Source: Kibdelosporangium philippinense (GTDB lineage: Bacteria > Actinomycetota > Actinomycetes > Mycobacteriales > Pseudonocardiaceae). Taken from it: 64,000 bases of DNA. Positions 18,723-28,289 of the stretch are shown here, one piece after another. Position 1 is the first letter of the stretch, and each line of letters begins with the position of its first letter. A model generated the notes under the pieces. The model saw nothing but the letters and a program-made list of their open reading frames with translations. It did not search any database and was not told the DNA's origin. The translations under genes and the position numbers were made by a program. The DNA is taken from positions 1 through 64,000 of the forward strand of contig NZ_JAJVCN010000003.1 of the NCBI RefSeq assembly GCF_021390435.2, written 5' to 3'.

Positions 18723-19346
18723 TCACTCTGCCTGGTCAGCGGCCTGTTCGAGGAGCTCGGCCAGCTTGCGCAGACCTCGGTAGGCCGACGTGCGCACGGC
18801 GCCTGGCCGCTTGCCGAGCACCTTGCCGGAAGCCTTCGCGTCGAGCCCGACGACCACGCGTAACAGGACCGCTTCGGCCTGGTCCTGCGGCAGTTTCGCG
18901 ATCATCGCCAGTGCGGCGCCGGTGGCCAGTGAGTCCACAGCGGACTCCGCGGTGTCCGTTGTGGCCGGGCGATCGACGACTTCCTCGACCGGTTCGACCG
19001 GGCGTCTGCGTTGGCTCCGAAGGTGATCCATTGCCCGGTTACGCGCGATCGTTGTTGCCCAGCCACGGAAACCGTCCGCATCACCACGAAAAGACGGCAG
19101 GTCACGCGCGATTTGCAGCCATGCATCGGAAGCAACGTCCTCGGCATCCTGCCCGACCAATACCCGCAGGTAACGCAACAATGCGGGTTGGACGGATCGG
19201 TACACCACCCGGAACGCGTTCTCGTTGCCGCCCTTGGCCTGCGTGATGGCCGTGGCCAGCGCGGCATCCGGTGCTGCGTCTACTGTGGACTCAATTCGCC
19301 TTATCGGCCGGTCACCGAAAGCCGCCGCAGTCTGCACGCGCGACAT
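18723..19346 (-). CDS. ECF-type RNA polymerase sigma factor
   Basis: 207 aa with sigma region 2 (FRVVYRSVQPALLRYLRVLVGQ ... DAEDVASDAWLQIARDL ... GFRGWATTIARNRAMDHLR) and region 4 (AMIAKLPQDQAEAVLLRVVVGLDAKASGKVLGKRPGAVRTSAYRGL). It directs core polymerase to a specific promoter set. The membrane protein downstream and the small zinc-finger protein further on are candidate regulators. It lies between hisI and trpE, where mycobacteria have other genes, so it is an inserted module. Confidence 0.9.
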   Translation of the reverse strand: MSRVQTAAAFGDRPIRRIESTVDAAPDAALATAITQAKGGNENAFRVVYRSVQPALLRYLRVLVGQDAEDVASDAWLQIARDLPSFRGDADGFRGWATTIARNRAMDHLRSQRRRPVEPVEEVVDRPATTDTAESAVDSLATGAALAMIAKLPQDQAEAVLLRVVVGLDAKASGKVLGKRPGAVRTSAYRGLRKLAELLEQAADQAE

Positions 19347-19392
19347 CTTGAGCCATCCCGGCGCCGAAAGAAAGCCCTACGGGTCAAAGAAC

Positions 19393-19734
19393 TCAGTCGG
19401 TCAACAACACGTCAGCGTCGAAACACGTGTGGTCACCGGTGTGACACGCTGCACCTTCCTGGTCGACGATCAGCAGCACGGTGTCGCCGTCACAGTCAAG
19501 CCGGACTTCATGTACGTGCTGAATGTGACCGGAAGTCTCGCCCTTGACCCAGAGTCGCTGACGGCTGCGCGAGAAGTACGTGCCCTTGCGCGTCGTGAGA
19601 GTGAGATCGAGCGCCTCGTCGTTCATCCACGCGACCATCAGCACCTCGCCGGTGCCGCGTTGCTGGGCGACCGCGCACACCAGCCCGTCGGAGTTGCGCT
19701 TGAGACGTGCGGCGATCTTCGGGTCGAGGCTCAT
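19393..19734 (-). CDS. hisI: phosphoribosyl-AMP cyclohydrolase
   Basis: 113 aa. Opens the adenine ring of phosphoribosyl-AMP, third step of histidine synthesis; zinc- and magnesium-dependent. Motifs: [31 protein letters not shown], and the metal-binding [18 protein letters not shown] 19734 overlaps the stop of the upstream membrane gene (ATGA). This is the monofunctional form; hisE is not in the window. Last gene of the hisF-orf-hisI set. Confidence 0.95.
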   Translation of the reverse strand: MSLDPKIAARLKRNSDGLVCAVAQQRGTGEVLMVAWMNDEALDLTLTTRKGTYFSRSRQRLWVKGETSGHIQHVHEVRLDCDGDTVLLIVDQEGAACHTGDHTCFDADVLLTD

Positions 19735-20078
19735 TTCGGCTCCAGGTAGTGCCGTGCGGGCTCGGTGTTGACCAGCACGGCGGTGAAGAGATATCCGGCG
19801 GTGAACAGGCCGGACACCACGCGCACCCACCAAGGTGGCATATCGGACAACGCGATCAGCAGGTGGATGAGGGCAAGCAAACTGGTCACGACCATCGCCG
19901 CGATGCGGGCGAAACGCAGCCGCAAGATCAGGCCGACACACACGGCCACGGCCACAATGCCCGCGCCGACAGGCAAGCGCAGGTTGCTCGAATCCCACGC
20001 CATGGCCACGATCACGAACAACACGGCGCCGAGACCGATCACGCCAAGCGAGATCTTGATCTCGGCGGGCGTGGTCAC
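19731..20078 (-). CDS. small membrane protein between hisF and hisI
   Basis: 115 aa, four hydrophobic helices ([73 protein letters not shown]). GTG start overlaps the hisF stop (GTGA), and its own stop overlaps hisI, so it is translated as part of the operon. No family recognised. It is at the right place to be an operon passenger unrelated to histidine chemistry. Confidence 0.75.
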   Translation of the reverse strand: MTTPAEIKISLGVIGLGAVLFVIVAMAWDSSNLRLPVGAGIVAVAVCVGLILRLRFARIAAMVVTSLLALIHLLIALSDMPPWWVRVVSGLFTAGYLFTAVLVNTEPARHYLEPK

Positions 20079-20827
20079 CGGATCTCGATTCCCGAGGCCC
20101 GCATGGCGTCCTTGACCTCACCGATCCGCAACTGTCCGAAGTGGAAGACACTGGCGGCGAGCACGGCGTCCGCACCGGCCTCGACCGCGGGCGCGAAATG
20201 CTCGACGGCACCGGCGCCGCCACTGGCGATCAGCGGCACGTCGACGACCGCGCGCACCCGCTTGATCAACTCGATGTCGAACCCGGCCTTGGTGCCGTCC
20301 GCGTCCATCGAGTTCAGCAGGATCTCGCCGACCCCGAGCTCCTGGCCCCGCGCGGCCCACTCGATCGCGTCGATGTCGGTGCCGCGCTTGCCGCCGTGGG
20401 TCGTGACCTCGAAGCCGTCGCCTTTTCGCCGCGCGTCCACGGACAGCACGATGCACTGTGCGCCGAACCACTGAGACGCCTCTTTCAGCAGCTCAGGGCG
20501 CAGAATGGCGGCGGTGTTGATGCTGACCTTGTCCGCGCCCGCCCGCAGCAGCTTGTCGATGTCCTCGACCGCGCGCACGCCGCCGCCGACCGTCAATGGG
20601 ATGAAGACCTGCTCGGCTGTGCGCCTGACCACGTCGAACGTGGTTTCCCGGTCCGAAGAGGACGCCGTGACATCCAGGAAGGTCAGCTCGTCCGCGCCTT
20701 CCGCGTCGTACGCGGCGGCCAGCTCGACCGGGTCACCGGCATCCACCAGGTCCGTGAAGTTGACGCCCTTGACCACTCGACCAGCATCGACGTCAAGACA
20801 GGGGATCACACGCACCGCGACAGCCAT
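20075..20827 (-). CDS. hisF: imidazole glycerol phosphate synthase, cyclase subunit
   Basis: 250 aa TIM barrel that, with ammonia from HisH, converts PRFAR to imidazole glycerol phosphate and AICAR. Opening motif [20 protein letters not shown] includes the catalytic Asp, and the second Asp is in [18 protein letters not shown] 20827 is preferred over a TTG two codons upstream. Its partner hisH is 7 kb away (27623-28255), separated by inserted genes. Confidence 0.95.
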   Translation of the reverse strand: MAVAVRVIPCLDVDAGRVVKGVNFTDLVDAGDPVELAAAYDAEGADELTFLDVTASSSDRETTFDVVRRTAEQVFIPLTVGGGVRAVEDIDKLLRAGADKVSINTAAILRPELLKEASQWFGAQCIVLSVDARRKGDGFEVTTHGGKRGTDIDAIEWAARGQELGVGEILLNSMDADGTKAGFDIELIKRVRAVVDVPLIASGGAGAVEHFAPAVEAGADAVLAASVFHFGQLRIGEVKDAMRASGIEIR

Positions 20828-20836
20828 GCGCAAAGC

Positions 20837-21217
20837 CTACGTGGACGTGACCGCGTAACAGATGGTGGCGTCGCTGCCCCGCAACAGCCTGCTGCCGTAG
20901 ATCACGAACACTCCGCTGAGGCCGTACTTGCGGACCATCACCTTGCGCAGCCGCGCGGTCTCGGCCGCGTCGAGTTCGCGTGCCACGCCCGTGATGGGCT
21001 CGCTCTTCGGCTTGCCGCGGATGTCGGCCTCGCCGATCTCCACGTTCGGGTTGCGGCGCAAACGTTTCACCTTGCCGACGTCGACCCGGGTCCAGAAGAT
21101 CAACTCGTCCCCGTCGCGCGCGCACCACACGACGGTCGGCACCTTCCGCCCGTCCTTGCGGAAGGTCGTGACCAGCACGTACTGGGCGTCGGCCAGCCTG
21201 GCCAGCTCGGCATTCAT
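20837..21217 (-). CDS. PPOX-class (F420-dependent type) oxidoreductase
   Basis: 126 aa split-barrel flavin/F420-binding protein: [20 protein letters not shown] at the N-terminus, [20 protein letters not shown] in the middle. Mycobacterial relatives use F420H2, but cofactor cannot be proven from sequence. ATG 21217 lies 2 bp from the end of the MOSC gene upstream, so the two are probably co-transcribed. It ends 9 bp before hisF. Confidence 0.78.
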   Translation of the reverse strand: MNAELARLADAQYVLVTTFRKDGRKVPTVVWCARDGDELIFWTRVDVGKVKRLRRNPNVEIGEADIRGKPKSEPITGVARELDAAETARLRKVMVRKYGLSGVFVIYGSRLLRGSDATICYAVTST

Positions 21218-21219
21218 GC

Positions 21220-21762
21220 TCAGACCGGCTGCAGCGGCTGGTGGGGCTGGGCAGGCAGCTCGACCCGGATCTGATCGCCGGTGTGAACGATCCCGCCGAT
21301 GAGCACGACCGACATGATCCCGGCCTTGCGGATCACGTTGCCCGCGTCGTCCTTGCCGAGGACCTGCTTGAGCAGCCCGGTGGCGAAGTTGTCGATCTGC
21401 GCGCACGGGTTGCGCAGGCCGGTCACCTCGACGACGGCTTCGGCGCCGAGGTGCAGCAGGGTGCCGGTGGGCAGGCCGAGCAGGTCGATGCCGCTCGTGG
21501 TCACGTTCTCGCCGATCTGGCCGGGCCCGACCGTGAACCCGGCTGCCCGGAAGTCGTCGAACAGCTCCTGGTGGATGAGGTGGACCTGCCGAAGGTTCGG
21601 CTGGCTCGGATCACGCCGCACCCTTGATCGGTGTTTCACGGTCACGCCTTGGTGGATGTCATCTTCCACGCCGAGCCCGGCGAGCAACGTGATGCTGTCC
21701 ACGGTGGGTTTGGTGAACGTGTACTCCTCGCTGCGGCTCACGGCCGCCACTACCCCAGACAT
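21220..21762 (-). CDS. MOSC domain-containing protein
   Basis: 180 aa. MOSC domains handle sulfur carriers for molybdenum-cofactor enzymes. Recognisable features are VKHRSRVRRDPSQPNLRQVHLIH, FDDFRAAGFTVGPGQIGENVTTSGIDLLGLPTG and the conserved Cys in GLRNPCAQID. The protein is a stand-alone YiiM-like type without an N-terminal beta-barrel. ATG 21762 is 2 bp downstream of the MFS stop. Confidence 0.82.
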   Translation of the reverse strand: MSGVVAAVSRSEEYTFTKPTVDSITLLAGLGVEDDIHQGVTVKHRSRVRRDPSQPNLRQVHLIHQELFDDFRAAGFTVGPGQIGENVTTSGIDLLGLPTGTLLHLGAEAVVEVTGLRNPCAQIDNFATGLLKQVLGKDDAGNVIRKAGIMSVVLIGGIVHTGDQIRVELPAQPHQPLQPV

Positions 21763-21764
21763 GA

Positions 21765-22892
21765 TTACGACTGTACTTCGGCAGCACGCGGCTCCCGTAC
21801 GCCTTTTGTCGCCACCACGAACACGGGCACAAGCAGCGCCACGACGACCCACGGGAACGACTGGGGTCCGAAGGAGTCGAGGAAGACACCGCCAACAATG
21901 CCGCCACCGGCCATCGAGCCGTTCCATGACGTCACGAGCATGGCCTGGGCGGTGTCACCGCCGTGTGCGATCGCGGTCTGCAGCAACGTCGGGATGCCTC
22001 CCCAGCCCAACCCCCAGAGCACTGCGGCGACGTACGGACTTCCAGTCAGGCCAGCGGCGGCAACAGCGACGAGAACCGTGCTCACGATCAGCAGGATTCT
22101 CAGGTGTCGGTCGATGTACACGCCGACGATCCAGATGCCCGCCATTGAGGCGGCCCCAAGCAGCAACAGCACGAGGTCCACGTCACCGCCCGCGTAGTTC
22201 AGGAAGGGCGCGATGTAGGTGTAGAGCACGTTGTGCGCCAAGACAAACGCGATCACTACAAACAAACCCGCCACGACACCAGGGATCCTGAGCGTCTGCC
22301 CGAACGAAACCCGCTCCCCTGTTTGCTGTCCGGGATAGTCGGGCACCATCGCGGCGATCCAGACGATCAGCACGACCGCGAGTGCTGAGACAACAGCGAA
22401 CGTCACCCGCCACCCGACGAGCCCGCCAAGGAACGTGCCTGCGGGAATGCCGAGGGAAAGCGCGATCGGGATACCGGCCATGACGATCGCCATCGCCTTG
22501 CCCTGCAACCCTTCCGGCGCCATCCGCCGGGCGTATCCGGCCAGCAGCGACCACACGACGCCAGCGGCTACTCCAGCGACGAACCTCCCACCCATGGTCA
22601 GGACGTAGCTCGACGAGACCACAGTGACCGTGTTGGCCACCGCGAATCCGACAATGGCTACCAGTAACAGCTTCTTACGCCGCCACCTCGACGTGACAGC
22701 TGACAAAGGGATCGCCGCGATGGCGGTTGCCAGGGCGTAGATCGTCACCGATTGCCCCATCGCGGACTCGCTCACGCGCAGATCGGCGCTCATCCCGGTG
22801 AGCAGCCCAGCGGGCAGGGCTTCGGTGAGTATCGTGATAAAAGCGGCTGTGGCCAGGGCAATGAGCGCTCGCAGCGGCAGTTTCCGGTCCAT
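21765..22892 (-). CDS. MFS transporter, drug-efflux type
   Basis: 375 aa, 12 predicted helices, DHA1-like. Motif A-like loop VTSRWRRKKLLLVAIVGFA and motif C-like GIPIALSLGIPAGTFLGGLVGW are present. ATG 22892 is preferred over a TTG five codons upstream. It is divergent from a MerR regulator with a palindrome in the shared promoter, the usual arrangement for inducible efflux. It is related in type to the IS-broken MFS gene at 3688-4725. Confidence 0.85.
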   Translation of the reverse strand: MDRKLPLRALIALATAAFITILTEALPAGLLTGMSADLRVSESAMGQSVTIYALATAIAAIPLSAVTSRWRRKKLLLVAIVGFAVANTVTVVSSSYVLTMGGRFVAGVAAGVVWSLLAGYARRMAPEGLQGKAMAIVMAGIPIALSLGIPAGTFLGGLVGWRVTFAVVSALAVVLIVWIAAMVPDYPGQQTGERVSFGQTLRIPGVVAGLFVVIAFVLAHNVLYTYIAPFLNYAGGDVDLVLLLLGAASMAGIWIVGVYIDRHLRILLIVSTVLVAVAAAGLTGSPYVAAVLWGLGWGGIPTLLQTAIAHGGDTAQAMLVTSWNGSMAGGGIVGGVFLDSFGPQSFPWVVVALLVPVFVVATKGVREPRAAEVQS

Positions 22893-22908
22893 GTCCGGTA
22901 TGCTCAAA

Positions 22909-22934
22909 CCTTGACATCGATGTGAAGGTCAAGG
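22909..22934. promoter_or_regulatory. MerR-type dyad between the MFS and merR genes
   Basis: CCTTGAC (22909-22915) and GTCAAGG (22928-22934) form an inverted pair 12 bp apart, each containing a TTGAC-like -35 element, one per direction. MerR proteins bind dyads within over-long promoter spacers and twist them, so this is the likely operator of 22955-23326. Confidence 0.55.
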
Positions 22935-22954
22935 CGGCGTGAGGGGGACCACAG

Positions 22955-23326
22955 ATGCGGATCGGCGAGCTTGCTGACCGGACCGGAACACCGCCGAGGT
23001 TACTGCGCTACTACGAGGAACAAGGCCTGATCAAAGCCAACCGCCTGGCCAACGGCTACCGTGACTACGAAGAGGCCTATGTGGACAGAGTGCTGCAGAT
23101 CCGCGGCCTGCTCGACACCGGGTTGCCGACGCGGATCATCAAGCAGATCCTGCCGTGCCTGAACAATCCCCGCGAGATCCACTTCGATGACGCGACCCCG
23201 GAAACACTGGAATTGCTTGCCGCCGAACGTGACCGGATGACCGCCCGGATCTCGTGCCTGACCCGCAACCGCGACGCGATCGCCGAGTACTTGAGGGCGG
23301 TCGCTACCTCACAGCGCGCGACCTGA
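22955..23326 (+). CDS. MerR-family transcriptional regulator
   Basis: 123 aa. The N-terminal winged helix MRIGELADRTGTPPRLLRYY is canonical MerR, followed by the dimerisation coiled coil (ATPETLELLAAERDRMTARISCL). It lacks a metal-site cysteine pattern, so an organic ligand is more likely. A GAGGGGG ribosome site precedes the ATG. Divergent from the MFS pump; presumed activator of it. Confidence 0.87.
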   Translation: MRIGELADRTGTPPRLLRYYEEQGLIKANRLANGYRDYEEAYVDRVLQIRGLLDTGLPTRIIKQILPCLNNPREIHFDDATPETLELLAAERDRMTARISCLTRNRDAIAEYLRAVATSQRAT

Positions 23327-23623
23327 ACTGGCTTCAATGCCGCGAAGGCCACCCTCGCGGCGTTAGACGCGCGAGGGCCTCCCTTGACGCGTTAGAGGCC
23401 AATGCCAGGAACCTAAGACTGGGCTCTGGTCGAGACTTGACCGGACTCAGGCTGTTGACCTGTGAATATCATGCGCCTGGTGTGGGTCGTCGGGCGCTGG
23501 GACCAGCCGTTCGGGCGGGGTTGCGGGGATTGCGTGGTTCCCGGGGTTGCGAGGGCCGAGTTAGGTGCGTTGAGTCCAATCAAGGCGGCCTTCACGGCGT
23601 TGTATCCCGCGTTTCACGTCCAT
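23327..23623. other. non-coding spacer with a terminator-like stem
   Basis: No gene supported. CCCTCGCG (about 23351-23358) pairs with CGCGAGGG (about 23369-23376) across a 10-base loop and may end merR transcription. The rest contains degenerate short repeats around GCGAAGGCC and AAGGCGGCCTTCACGGCG, common in intergenic DNA of this group. Confidence 0.45.
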
Positions 23624-23671
23624 CGTCAACTTAGAGTTGACGTTTTCCGGATCGTCAACCTACAGTTGACG
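23624..23671 (+). promoter_or_regulatory. promoter overlaid by two matching palindromes (probable auto-operator)
   Basis: Two 19-bp palindromes, CGTCAACTTAGAGTTGACG (23624-23642) and CGTCAACCTACAGTTGACG (23653-23671), are centred 29 bp apart. The first supplies the -35 TTGACG (23637-23642) and the second the -10 TACAGT (23661-23666), 18 bp between. The -10 ends 6 nt before the ATG at 23673, so the mRNA is probably leaderless. A repressor on both sites would block the promoter completely. Confidence 0.75.
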
Positions 23672-23672
23672 C

Positions 23673-24383
23673 ATGACGAACACGCCAACCCTCGGTGACC
23701 TGATCAACGCGGTGGAGCAACTGCACACCGAGCCCCTGAAACAACTGACCGACGCGGTGCTCATCGCACAGCACCTCAACGAAGTGGCCGACCACCTGAT
23801 CGGCCACTTCGTTGACCGCGCAAGACATTCCGGCGCCTCGTGGACCGAGATCGGGCAGAGCATGGGCGTGACGAAGCAGGCCGCTCAGAAACGGTTCACT
23901 TCCAACGCCCCCGAGCAGCTGGATGTCTCCCAGTTCGCCCGGTTCACCGACAAGGCCCGCATCACGATCGTGGCCTCGGAGAAGGAAGCCGAGCGCCTCA
24001 AGCACGCCGAGATCACCCCTGGCCACATCCTGCTCGGCCTGTTCGCTCCGCCGGACGCCTTGGCCATCAGGGCTCTCACGTCACTCGGTGGGAAACCAGA
24101 GACCATCATCGCCGCAGTGACCCCGAAACTAGGCCCGGCCGTCGAGAATCCGCCGAGCCCGCACACCCCGTTCTCCGGTCAGTCCAAGAAGGTTCTCGAA
24201 CTGACCGTGCGGGAAGCCCTTCGGCTCGGCCACAACTATGTTGGCACCGAACACATCCTGCTCGGCCTCGTGGCACTGGACGACACCGTCATCAAGGACA
24301 CGTTCAGCGAGTCAGGAGTACCGGTCGACCGGATCGAGGCCGCGGTCGTCAGCGTGTTGCCGCCAGAGCCTCAGGCAACGTGA
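23673..24383 (+). CDS. HTH plus double Clp N-domain protein (no ATPase)
   Basis: 236 aa. An N-terminal helix-turn-helix ([20 protein letters not shown], about residues 53-72) is followed by two Clp-N repeats ([21 protein letters not shown], and [21 protein letters not shown]), the substrate/adaptor-docking fold of ClpA/ClpC, but with no AAA+ modules. This is a known actinobacterial architecture annotated as Clp protease N-terminal domain protein. The twin palindromes in its promoter suggest it represses itself. The last 35 bp overlap the convergent priA gene. Confidence 0.8.
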   Translation: MTNTPTLGDLINAVEQLHTEPLKQLTDAVLIAQHLNEVADHLIGHFVDRARHSGASWTEIGQSMGVTKQAAQKRFTSNAPEQLDVSQFARFTDKARITIVASEKEAERLKHAEITPGHILLGLFAPPDALAIRALTSLGGKPETIIAAVTPKLGPAVENPPSPHTPFSGQSKKVLELTVREALRLGHNYVGTEHILLGLVALDDTVIKDTFSESGVPVDRIEAAVVSVLPPEPQAT

Positions 24384-25080
24384 AAGCGCCCGCGTACAAC
24401 GCTTTTCCGATGATCACACCCTCGACGCCATCGGCTTCGAGAGTGGCCAAGGCGCGCAGGTCGTCCACACTGGACACACCACCGGATGCGACGATCGGCG
24501 CGTCGGTCCTTGCGCAGATCTCGCCGAGCAGGTCGAGGTTCGGACCCTTCAGCGTGCCGTCCTTGCTGACATCGGTGACCACGTAACGGCAGCAGCCGTC
24601 GCGGTCCAACCGGTCGAGCACGTCCCAGAGGTCGCCGCCGTCCTTGGTCCAGCCGCGGGTCTTGAGCCGGTGGCCTTCCTCAGTGATCCGCACATCAAGG
24701 CCAACCGCGATCTTGTCGCCGTACTCGGCGATCGCCTTCGCGCACCACTCCGGGTCCTCGAGGGCCGCGGTGCCAAGGTTCACCCGGCGGCAGCCAGTCG
24801 CCAGCGCGGCCTTCAGTGACTCGTCATCCCTGATCCCACCGGACAGTTCGACCTGGATGCCGAGCTCACCGACGACACGAGCAACGAGACCCCGGTTGGA
24901 GCCGCGGCCGAACGCGGCGTCGAGGTCGACGAGATGGATCCACTCGGCGCCGTCACGTTGCCAGGCCAGAGCGGCCTCCAGCGGGTCACCGTACGCGGTC
25001 TCGGTGCCAGCCTCGCCCTGGACAAGGCGCACGGCCTTGCCATCGGCCACATCAACGGCTGGGAGCAACGTCAGAGTCAC
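24349..25080 (-). CDS. priA: bifunctional HisA/TrpF isomerase PriA
   Basis: 243 aa TIM barrel of the actinobacterial PriA type, isomerising both ProFAR (histidine) and phosphoribosyl anthranilate (tryptophan). Motifs: [19 protein letters not shown] with catalytic Asp, [13 protein letters not shown], the PriA-type loop [13 protein letters not shown], and [20 protein letters not shown]. No separate trpF exists in the window, consistent with dual function. GTG start 25080. Separated from hisH by a protease gene and from hisF by five genes. Confidence 0.93.
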   Translation of the reverse strand: MTLTLLPAVDVADGKAVRLVQGEAGTETAYGDPLEAALAWQRDGAEWIHLVDLDAAFGRGSNRGLVARVVGELGIQVELSGGIRDDESLKAALATGCRRVNLGTAALEDPEWCAKAIAEYGDKIAVGLDVRITEEGHRLKTRGWTKDGGDLWDVLDRLDRDGCCRYVVTDVSKDGTLKGPNLDLLGEICARTDAPIVASGGVSSVDDLRALATLEADGVEGVIIGKALYAGAFTLPEALAATR

Positions 25081-25092
25081 GGCGGAGACTCT

Positions 25093-25128
25093 ACTTGGCG
25101 TAGCGGCTACACTTGGCGTAGCGGCTAC
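25093..25128. repeat. perfect 18-bp tandem duplication
   Basis: ACTTGGCGTAGCGGCTAC occurs twice head to tail (25093-25110, 25111-25128) in the spacer between divergent priA and the protease gene. It could be a regulatory site pair or a recent replication slippage. The rest of the 175-bp spacer shows nothing clear. Confidence 0.8.
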
Positions 25129-25255
25129 CCCCGAGGCTGCGTCGCCGACCGGCGAACAAGAATTTGTTGCGTGTGAATTTTAACCGCTAGCCAAACTCAT
25201 GTTCGACACGCCATGATGGTAAACGTATGCGCAACGTAACCAGGGGTGGAGATTA

Positions 25256-27628
25256 ATGCGTTTACCCGTTTCTCTTAGTCCTTCCAGAGTATTGACAGCC
25301 GCTGTTGTGTCAGCGGCCGCGGCTGTCACTTTCGTCGCACCGACGGCTTTTGCCCAGACTGGAACTGTTCAACGCGTTTCCGACGCAATTCCCGACAGCT
25401 ACATCGTCGTACTGAAGGATCGCCAGGCCAACATCGCAAGCGCGCTTACCGCAAGGTACGGGGGCAACGTCACGTCGACGTGGAGCGCTGCGCTGAACGG
25501 ATTCGCGGCGAAAATGACCGCCAAGGAGGCGGCCAGTCTTGCCGCCGATCCGAGCGTTTCCTACGTTCAGGAAAATGGGTGGGTAACAAAGCAGGACTCG
25601 CAGTCGAACCCGCCATCATGGGGCCTCGACCGGGTTGACCAGCGGCAGGTCGGACGCGACGGAAGGTACGTATTCGACGGATCAGCTTCGAATGTCACGG
25701 CCTATGTACTCGACAGCGGAATCAGGATTTCTCACGCCACATTCGGCGGCCGTGCGCGCTGGGGTGTGAACACGGTTGGCGACGGCATCGACACCGACTG
25801 CAATGGGCACGGCACGCACGTCGCCGGAACCATCGGGGGCGCGGAGTTCGGTGTGGCCAAGAGCGTCAACCTGGTCGCAGTGAAGGTACTGGGCTGCAAC
25901 GGCCGCGGTACGTTTGCAGGCATCATCTCCGGCATCGACTGGGTGACGCGCAACGCCGCACGGCCAGCCGTCGCCAACATGAGCCTCGGCGGCGACCCGA
26001 ACCCCGCGGCAGACGAGGCTGTTCGTAACTCGATCGCGTCGGGCATCACGTACGCCATCGCATCGGGTAACGCCAGCGCGAACGCGTGCAACGTCTCCCC
26101 TGCTCGGGTCGCCGAGGCGATCACGGTCAACGCGACAGACGCCAACGACCGCAGGGCCGATTTCTCCAACTGGGGTTCGTGCACCGACATCTTCGCGCCG
26201 GGCGTGGACATCGTGTCGTCCTTCCACACGTCGGACAATGCGACGGCCACCGGGGAAGGCACTTCGATGGCCAGCCCACACGTAGCGGGCGCCGCAGCAC
26301 TGTGGTTGGCCGAACATCCTTACGACACACCGCAGCAGGTGACCAACGCGATTCTGACTGACGCGACACGGGACAGGGTCGGCGACACGGTTGGTTCACC
26401 AAACCTGTTGGTACACACCCGTATCCCCAATGGCGTCACGGATCACGACGCGGACTACAACAACGACAACCGTGACGACATCGCGATGAACGGCGCCCAG
26501 AACTGGAGCACCGTCCCCATCGCGGCCTCGGACGGCAACGGCGGATTCAACGTCACCAACTCGCCCGTGTCGAACTTCGCGGGCTGGGCAGGGTCGCCGG
26601 GTGTGTACTTCCTCCCGGGTGACTTCAACGGTGACGGCCGGACTGACCAGGCGATGACCGGCGTGAAGGGCTGGAGCACGATCCCCATCGCGTTCTCCAA
26701 CGGCAACGGCACGTTCAACGTCACCAACAACAGCGTGCCGAACTTCCCGGACTGGGCGACAACCCCAGGTGCGAAGATCGTCACCGGTGACTTCAACGCG
26801 GACGGCCGGACGGACATCGCGATGACCGGCGGCTACGGCTGGAGCACGATTCCCATCGCGTTCTCCACCGGTAACGGCGGATTCAACGTCACCAACAACA
26901 GCGCGCCGGGCTTCACGGACTGGGCACGCAGCGGAAACGTGAAGGTCGTCGCGAAGGACTTCAACGGGGACAAGCGGGCCGACCTGTCCATGACCGGCGT
27001 GGGCGGCTGGAGCACGATCCCGATCGCGTTCTCCAACGGCTCCGGCGGATTCAACGTCACCAACAACAGCGTGCCCGACTTCCCGGGCTTGGCCGCGACA
27101 CCGAACGCGAAGCTGCTCCCCGGCGACTACAACGCCGACGGCCGGACCGACTATTCGCTCACCGGAGTGAAGGGCTGGAGCACGATCCCGATCGCGTTCT
27201 CGACCGGAACCGGCGCGTTCAATGTCACCAACACGAGCGCATCCGATTTTGCGAACTTGGCAACCACCCCAGGCGTGAAGATCATCGCCCGGGACCTGGG
27301 AGGTACCGCAGCTGGCACGGACATCGTGCTGACCGGCGGCGCCGGCTGGGGCACGATCCCAGTGGCCTTCTCGGAAGGAACCGGCACGTTCACCTTCACC
27401 AACGCGAGCGTGTCGGGCTTCCCGGCCTTCGCGTCGGCACCCGGCGCCGAGGTCGTCGCGCGGGACTTCAACGGCGACAACCGCGTTGACCTGGCAGTGA
27501 CCGCCGCGAACGGCTTGACCAGCATCCCGGTGGCGTTCTCGAACGGTGACGGCACATTCAACGAGACCAACAACAATGTGCCGAACTTCCCGGACTGGGC
27601 GACGACACCGGGAGCACTGGTCCTATAG
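25256..27628 (+). CDS. secreted subtilisin-like (S8) serine protease with seven FG-GAP/VCBS-type repeats
   Basis: 790 aa. A Sec signal peptide ends at about residue 33 (TAFA), followed by an I9 propeptide/inhibitor domain (about 46-115, ending [11 protein letters not shown]) and a proteinase-K-like S8 domain with triad Asp153 (YVLDSGI), His185 (GHGTHVAGT) and Ser337 ([15 protein letters not shown]). From about 398 to the end come seven repeats of 55-58 residues, each starting with a calcium-type loop (DFNGDGRTD) and containing WSTIPIAFS and FNVTNNS. Seven units suggest a closed beta-propeller. GGTGGAG precedes the ATG. Its stop overlaps hisH by 6 bp in convergence. Confidence 0.92.
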   Translation: MRLPVSLSPSRVLTAAVVSAAAAVTFVAPTAFAQTGTVQRVSDAIPDSYIVVLKDRQANIASALTARYGGNVTSTWSAALNGFAAKMTAKEAASLAADPSVSYVQENGWVTKQDSQSNPPSWGLDRVDQRQVGRDGRYVFDGSASNVTAYVLDSGIRISHATFGGRARWGVNTVGDGIDTDCNGHGTHVAGTIGGAEFGVAKSVNLVAVKVLGCNGRGTFAGIISGIDWVTRNAARPAVANMSLGGDPNPAADEAVRNSIASGITYAIASGNASANACNVSPARVAEAITVNATDANDRRADFSNWGSCTDIFAPGVDIVSSFHTSDNATATGEGTSMASPHVAGAAALWLAEHPYDTPQQVTNAILTDATRDRVGDTVGSPNLLVHTRIPNGVTDHDADYNNDNRDDIAMNGAQNWSTVPIAASDGNGGFNVTNSPVSNFAGWAGSPGVYFLPGDFNGDGRTDQAMTGVKGWSTIPIAFSNGNGTFNVTNNSVPNFPDWATTPGAKIVTGDFNADGRTDIAMTGGYGWSTIPIAFSTGNGGFNVTNNSAPGFTDWARSGNVKVVAKDFNGDKRADLSMTGVGGWSTIPIAFSNGSGGFNVTNNSVPDFPGLAATPNAKLLPGDYNADGRTDYSLTGVKGWSTIPIAFSTGTGAFNVTNTSASDFANLATTPGVKIIARDLGGTAAGTDIVLTGGAGWGTIPVAFSEGTGTFTFTNASVSGFPAFASAPGAEVVARDFNGDNRVDLAVTAANGLTSIPVAFSNGDGTFNETNNNVPNFPDWATTPGALVL

Positions 27629-28255
27629 GGACTTGAGCCAGTTCTGAAGTAGATGCGCGCCGGCGTCGCCGGACTTCTCTGGGTGGAACTGCGTCGCGGA
27701 CAACGCGGTGTTCTCCACGGCGGCGACGAAATCGCAGCCATGGTTCGCCCAGGTGACCAGCGGCGCCGGCAGCGTGTCAGACGGCTCAAGCTCCCACTTG
27801 CGCACGCCGAAAGAGTGCACGAAGTAGAACCTCGTGTCAGCGTCGAGACCATCGAAGAGAACCGAGCCCTCTGGGGCCTTTACCCGGTTCCAGCCCATGT
27901 GCGGGACAACGTCAGCCTCAAGCCGCTCGACCGTGCCAGGCCACTCGTTGCAACCCTCAGTCTCCTCGCCGTGCTCGATGCCCCGCTCGAAGAGAATCTG
28001 CATGCCAACGCAGATGCCGAGCACAGGCCGCCCACCAGCAAGCCGCGTACCCACTGTCCGATGGCCCTGGATGGACTTGAAGCCCTTCATGCAGGCAGCG
28101 AAGGCGCCCACGCCAGGAACCACGAGCCCGTCCGCGTTGAGCGCCGCATGGCTGTCGGCCGTCACCTCGACGTCGGCGCCAACGCGCTGAAGTGCACGTT
28201 CGACGGAACGAAGGTTCCCCGACCCATAGTCCAAAACGACAACTCGCACGGCCAT
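27623..28255 (-). CDS. hisH: imidazole glycerol phosphate synthase, glutaminase subunit
   Basis: 210 aa class I glutamine amidotransferase that feeds ammonia to HisF. Nucleophile Cys is in [13 protein letters not shown]; the His-Glu pair is in [17 protein letters not shown] is also present. Normal length. It should be in one transcript with hisB and priA in related genomes, but here it is isolated between relic genes on one side and the S8 protease on the other, so it needs its own promoter. Confidence 0.95.
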   Translation of the reverse strand: MAVRVVVLDYGSGNLRSVERALQRVGADVEVTADSHAALNADGLVVPGVGAFAACMKGFKSIQGHRTVGTRLAGGRPVLGICVGMQILFERGIEHGEETEGCNEWPGTVERLEADVVPHMGWNRVKAPEGSVLFDGLDADTRFYFVHSFGVRKWELEPSDTLPAPLVTWANHGCDFVAAVENTALSATQFHPEKSGDAGAHLLQNWLKSL

Positions 28256-28289
28256 AGCCTACCTGCTGCTCCGAACAGGTCACGGCGAC

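Noticed and set aside
23254-23634. 126-aa + strand frame after merR
   Set aside because: Overlaps merR in another frame, crosses a terminator-like stem and repeat debris, and has no family features.
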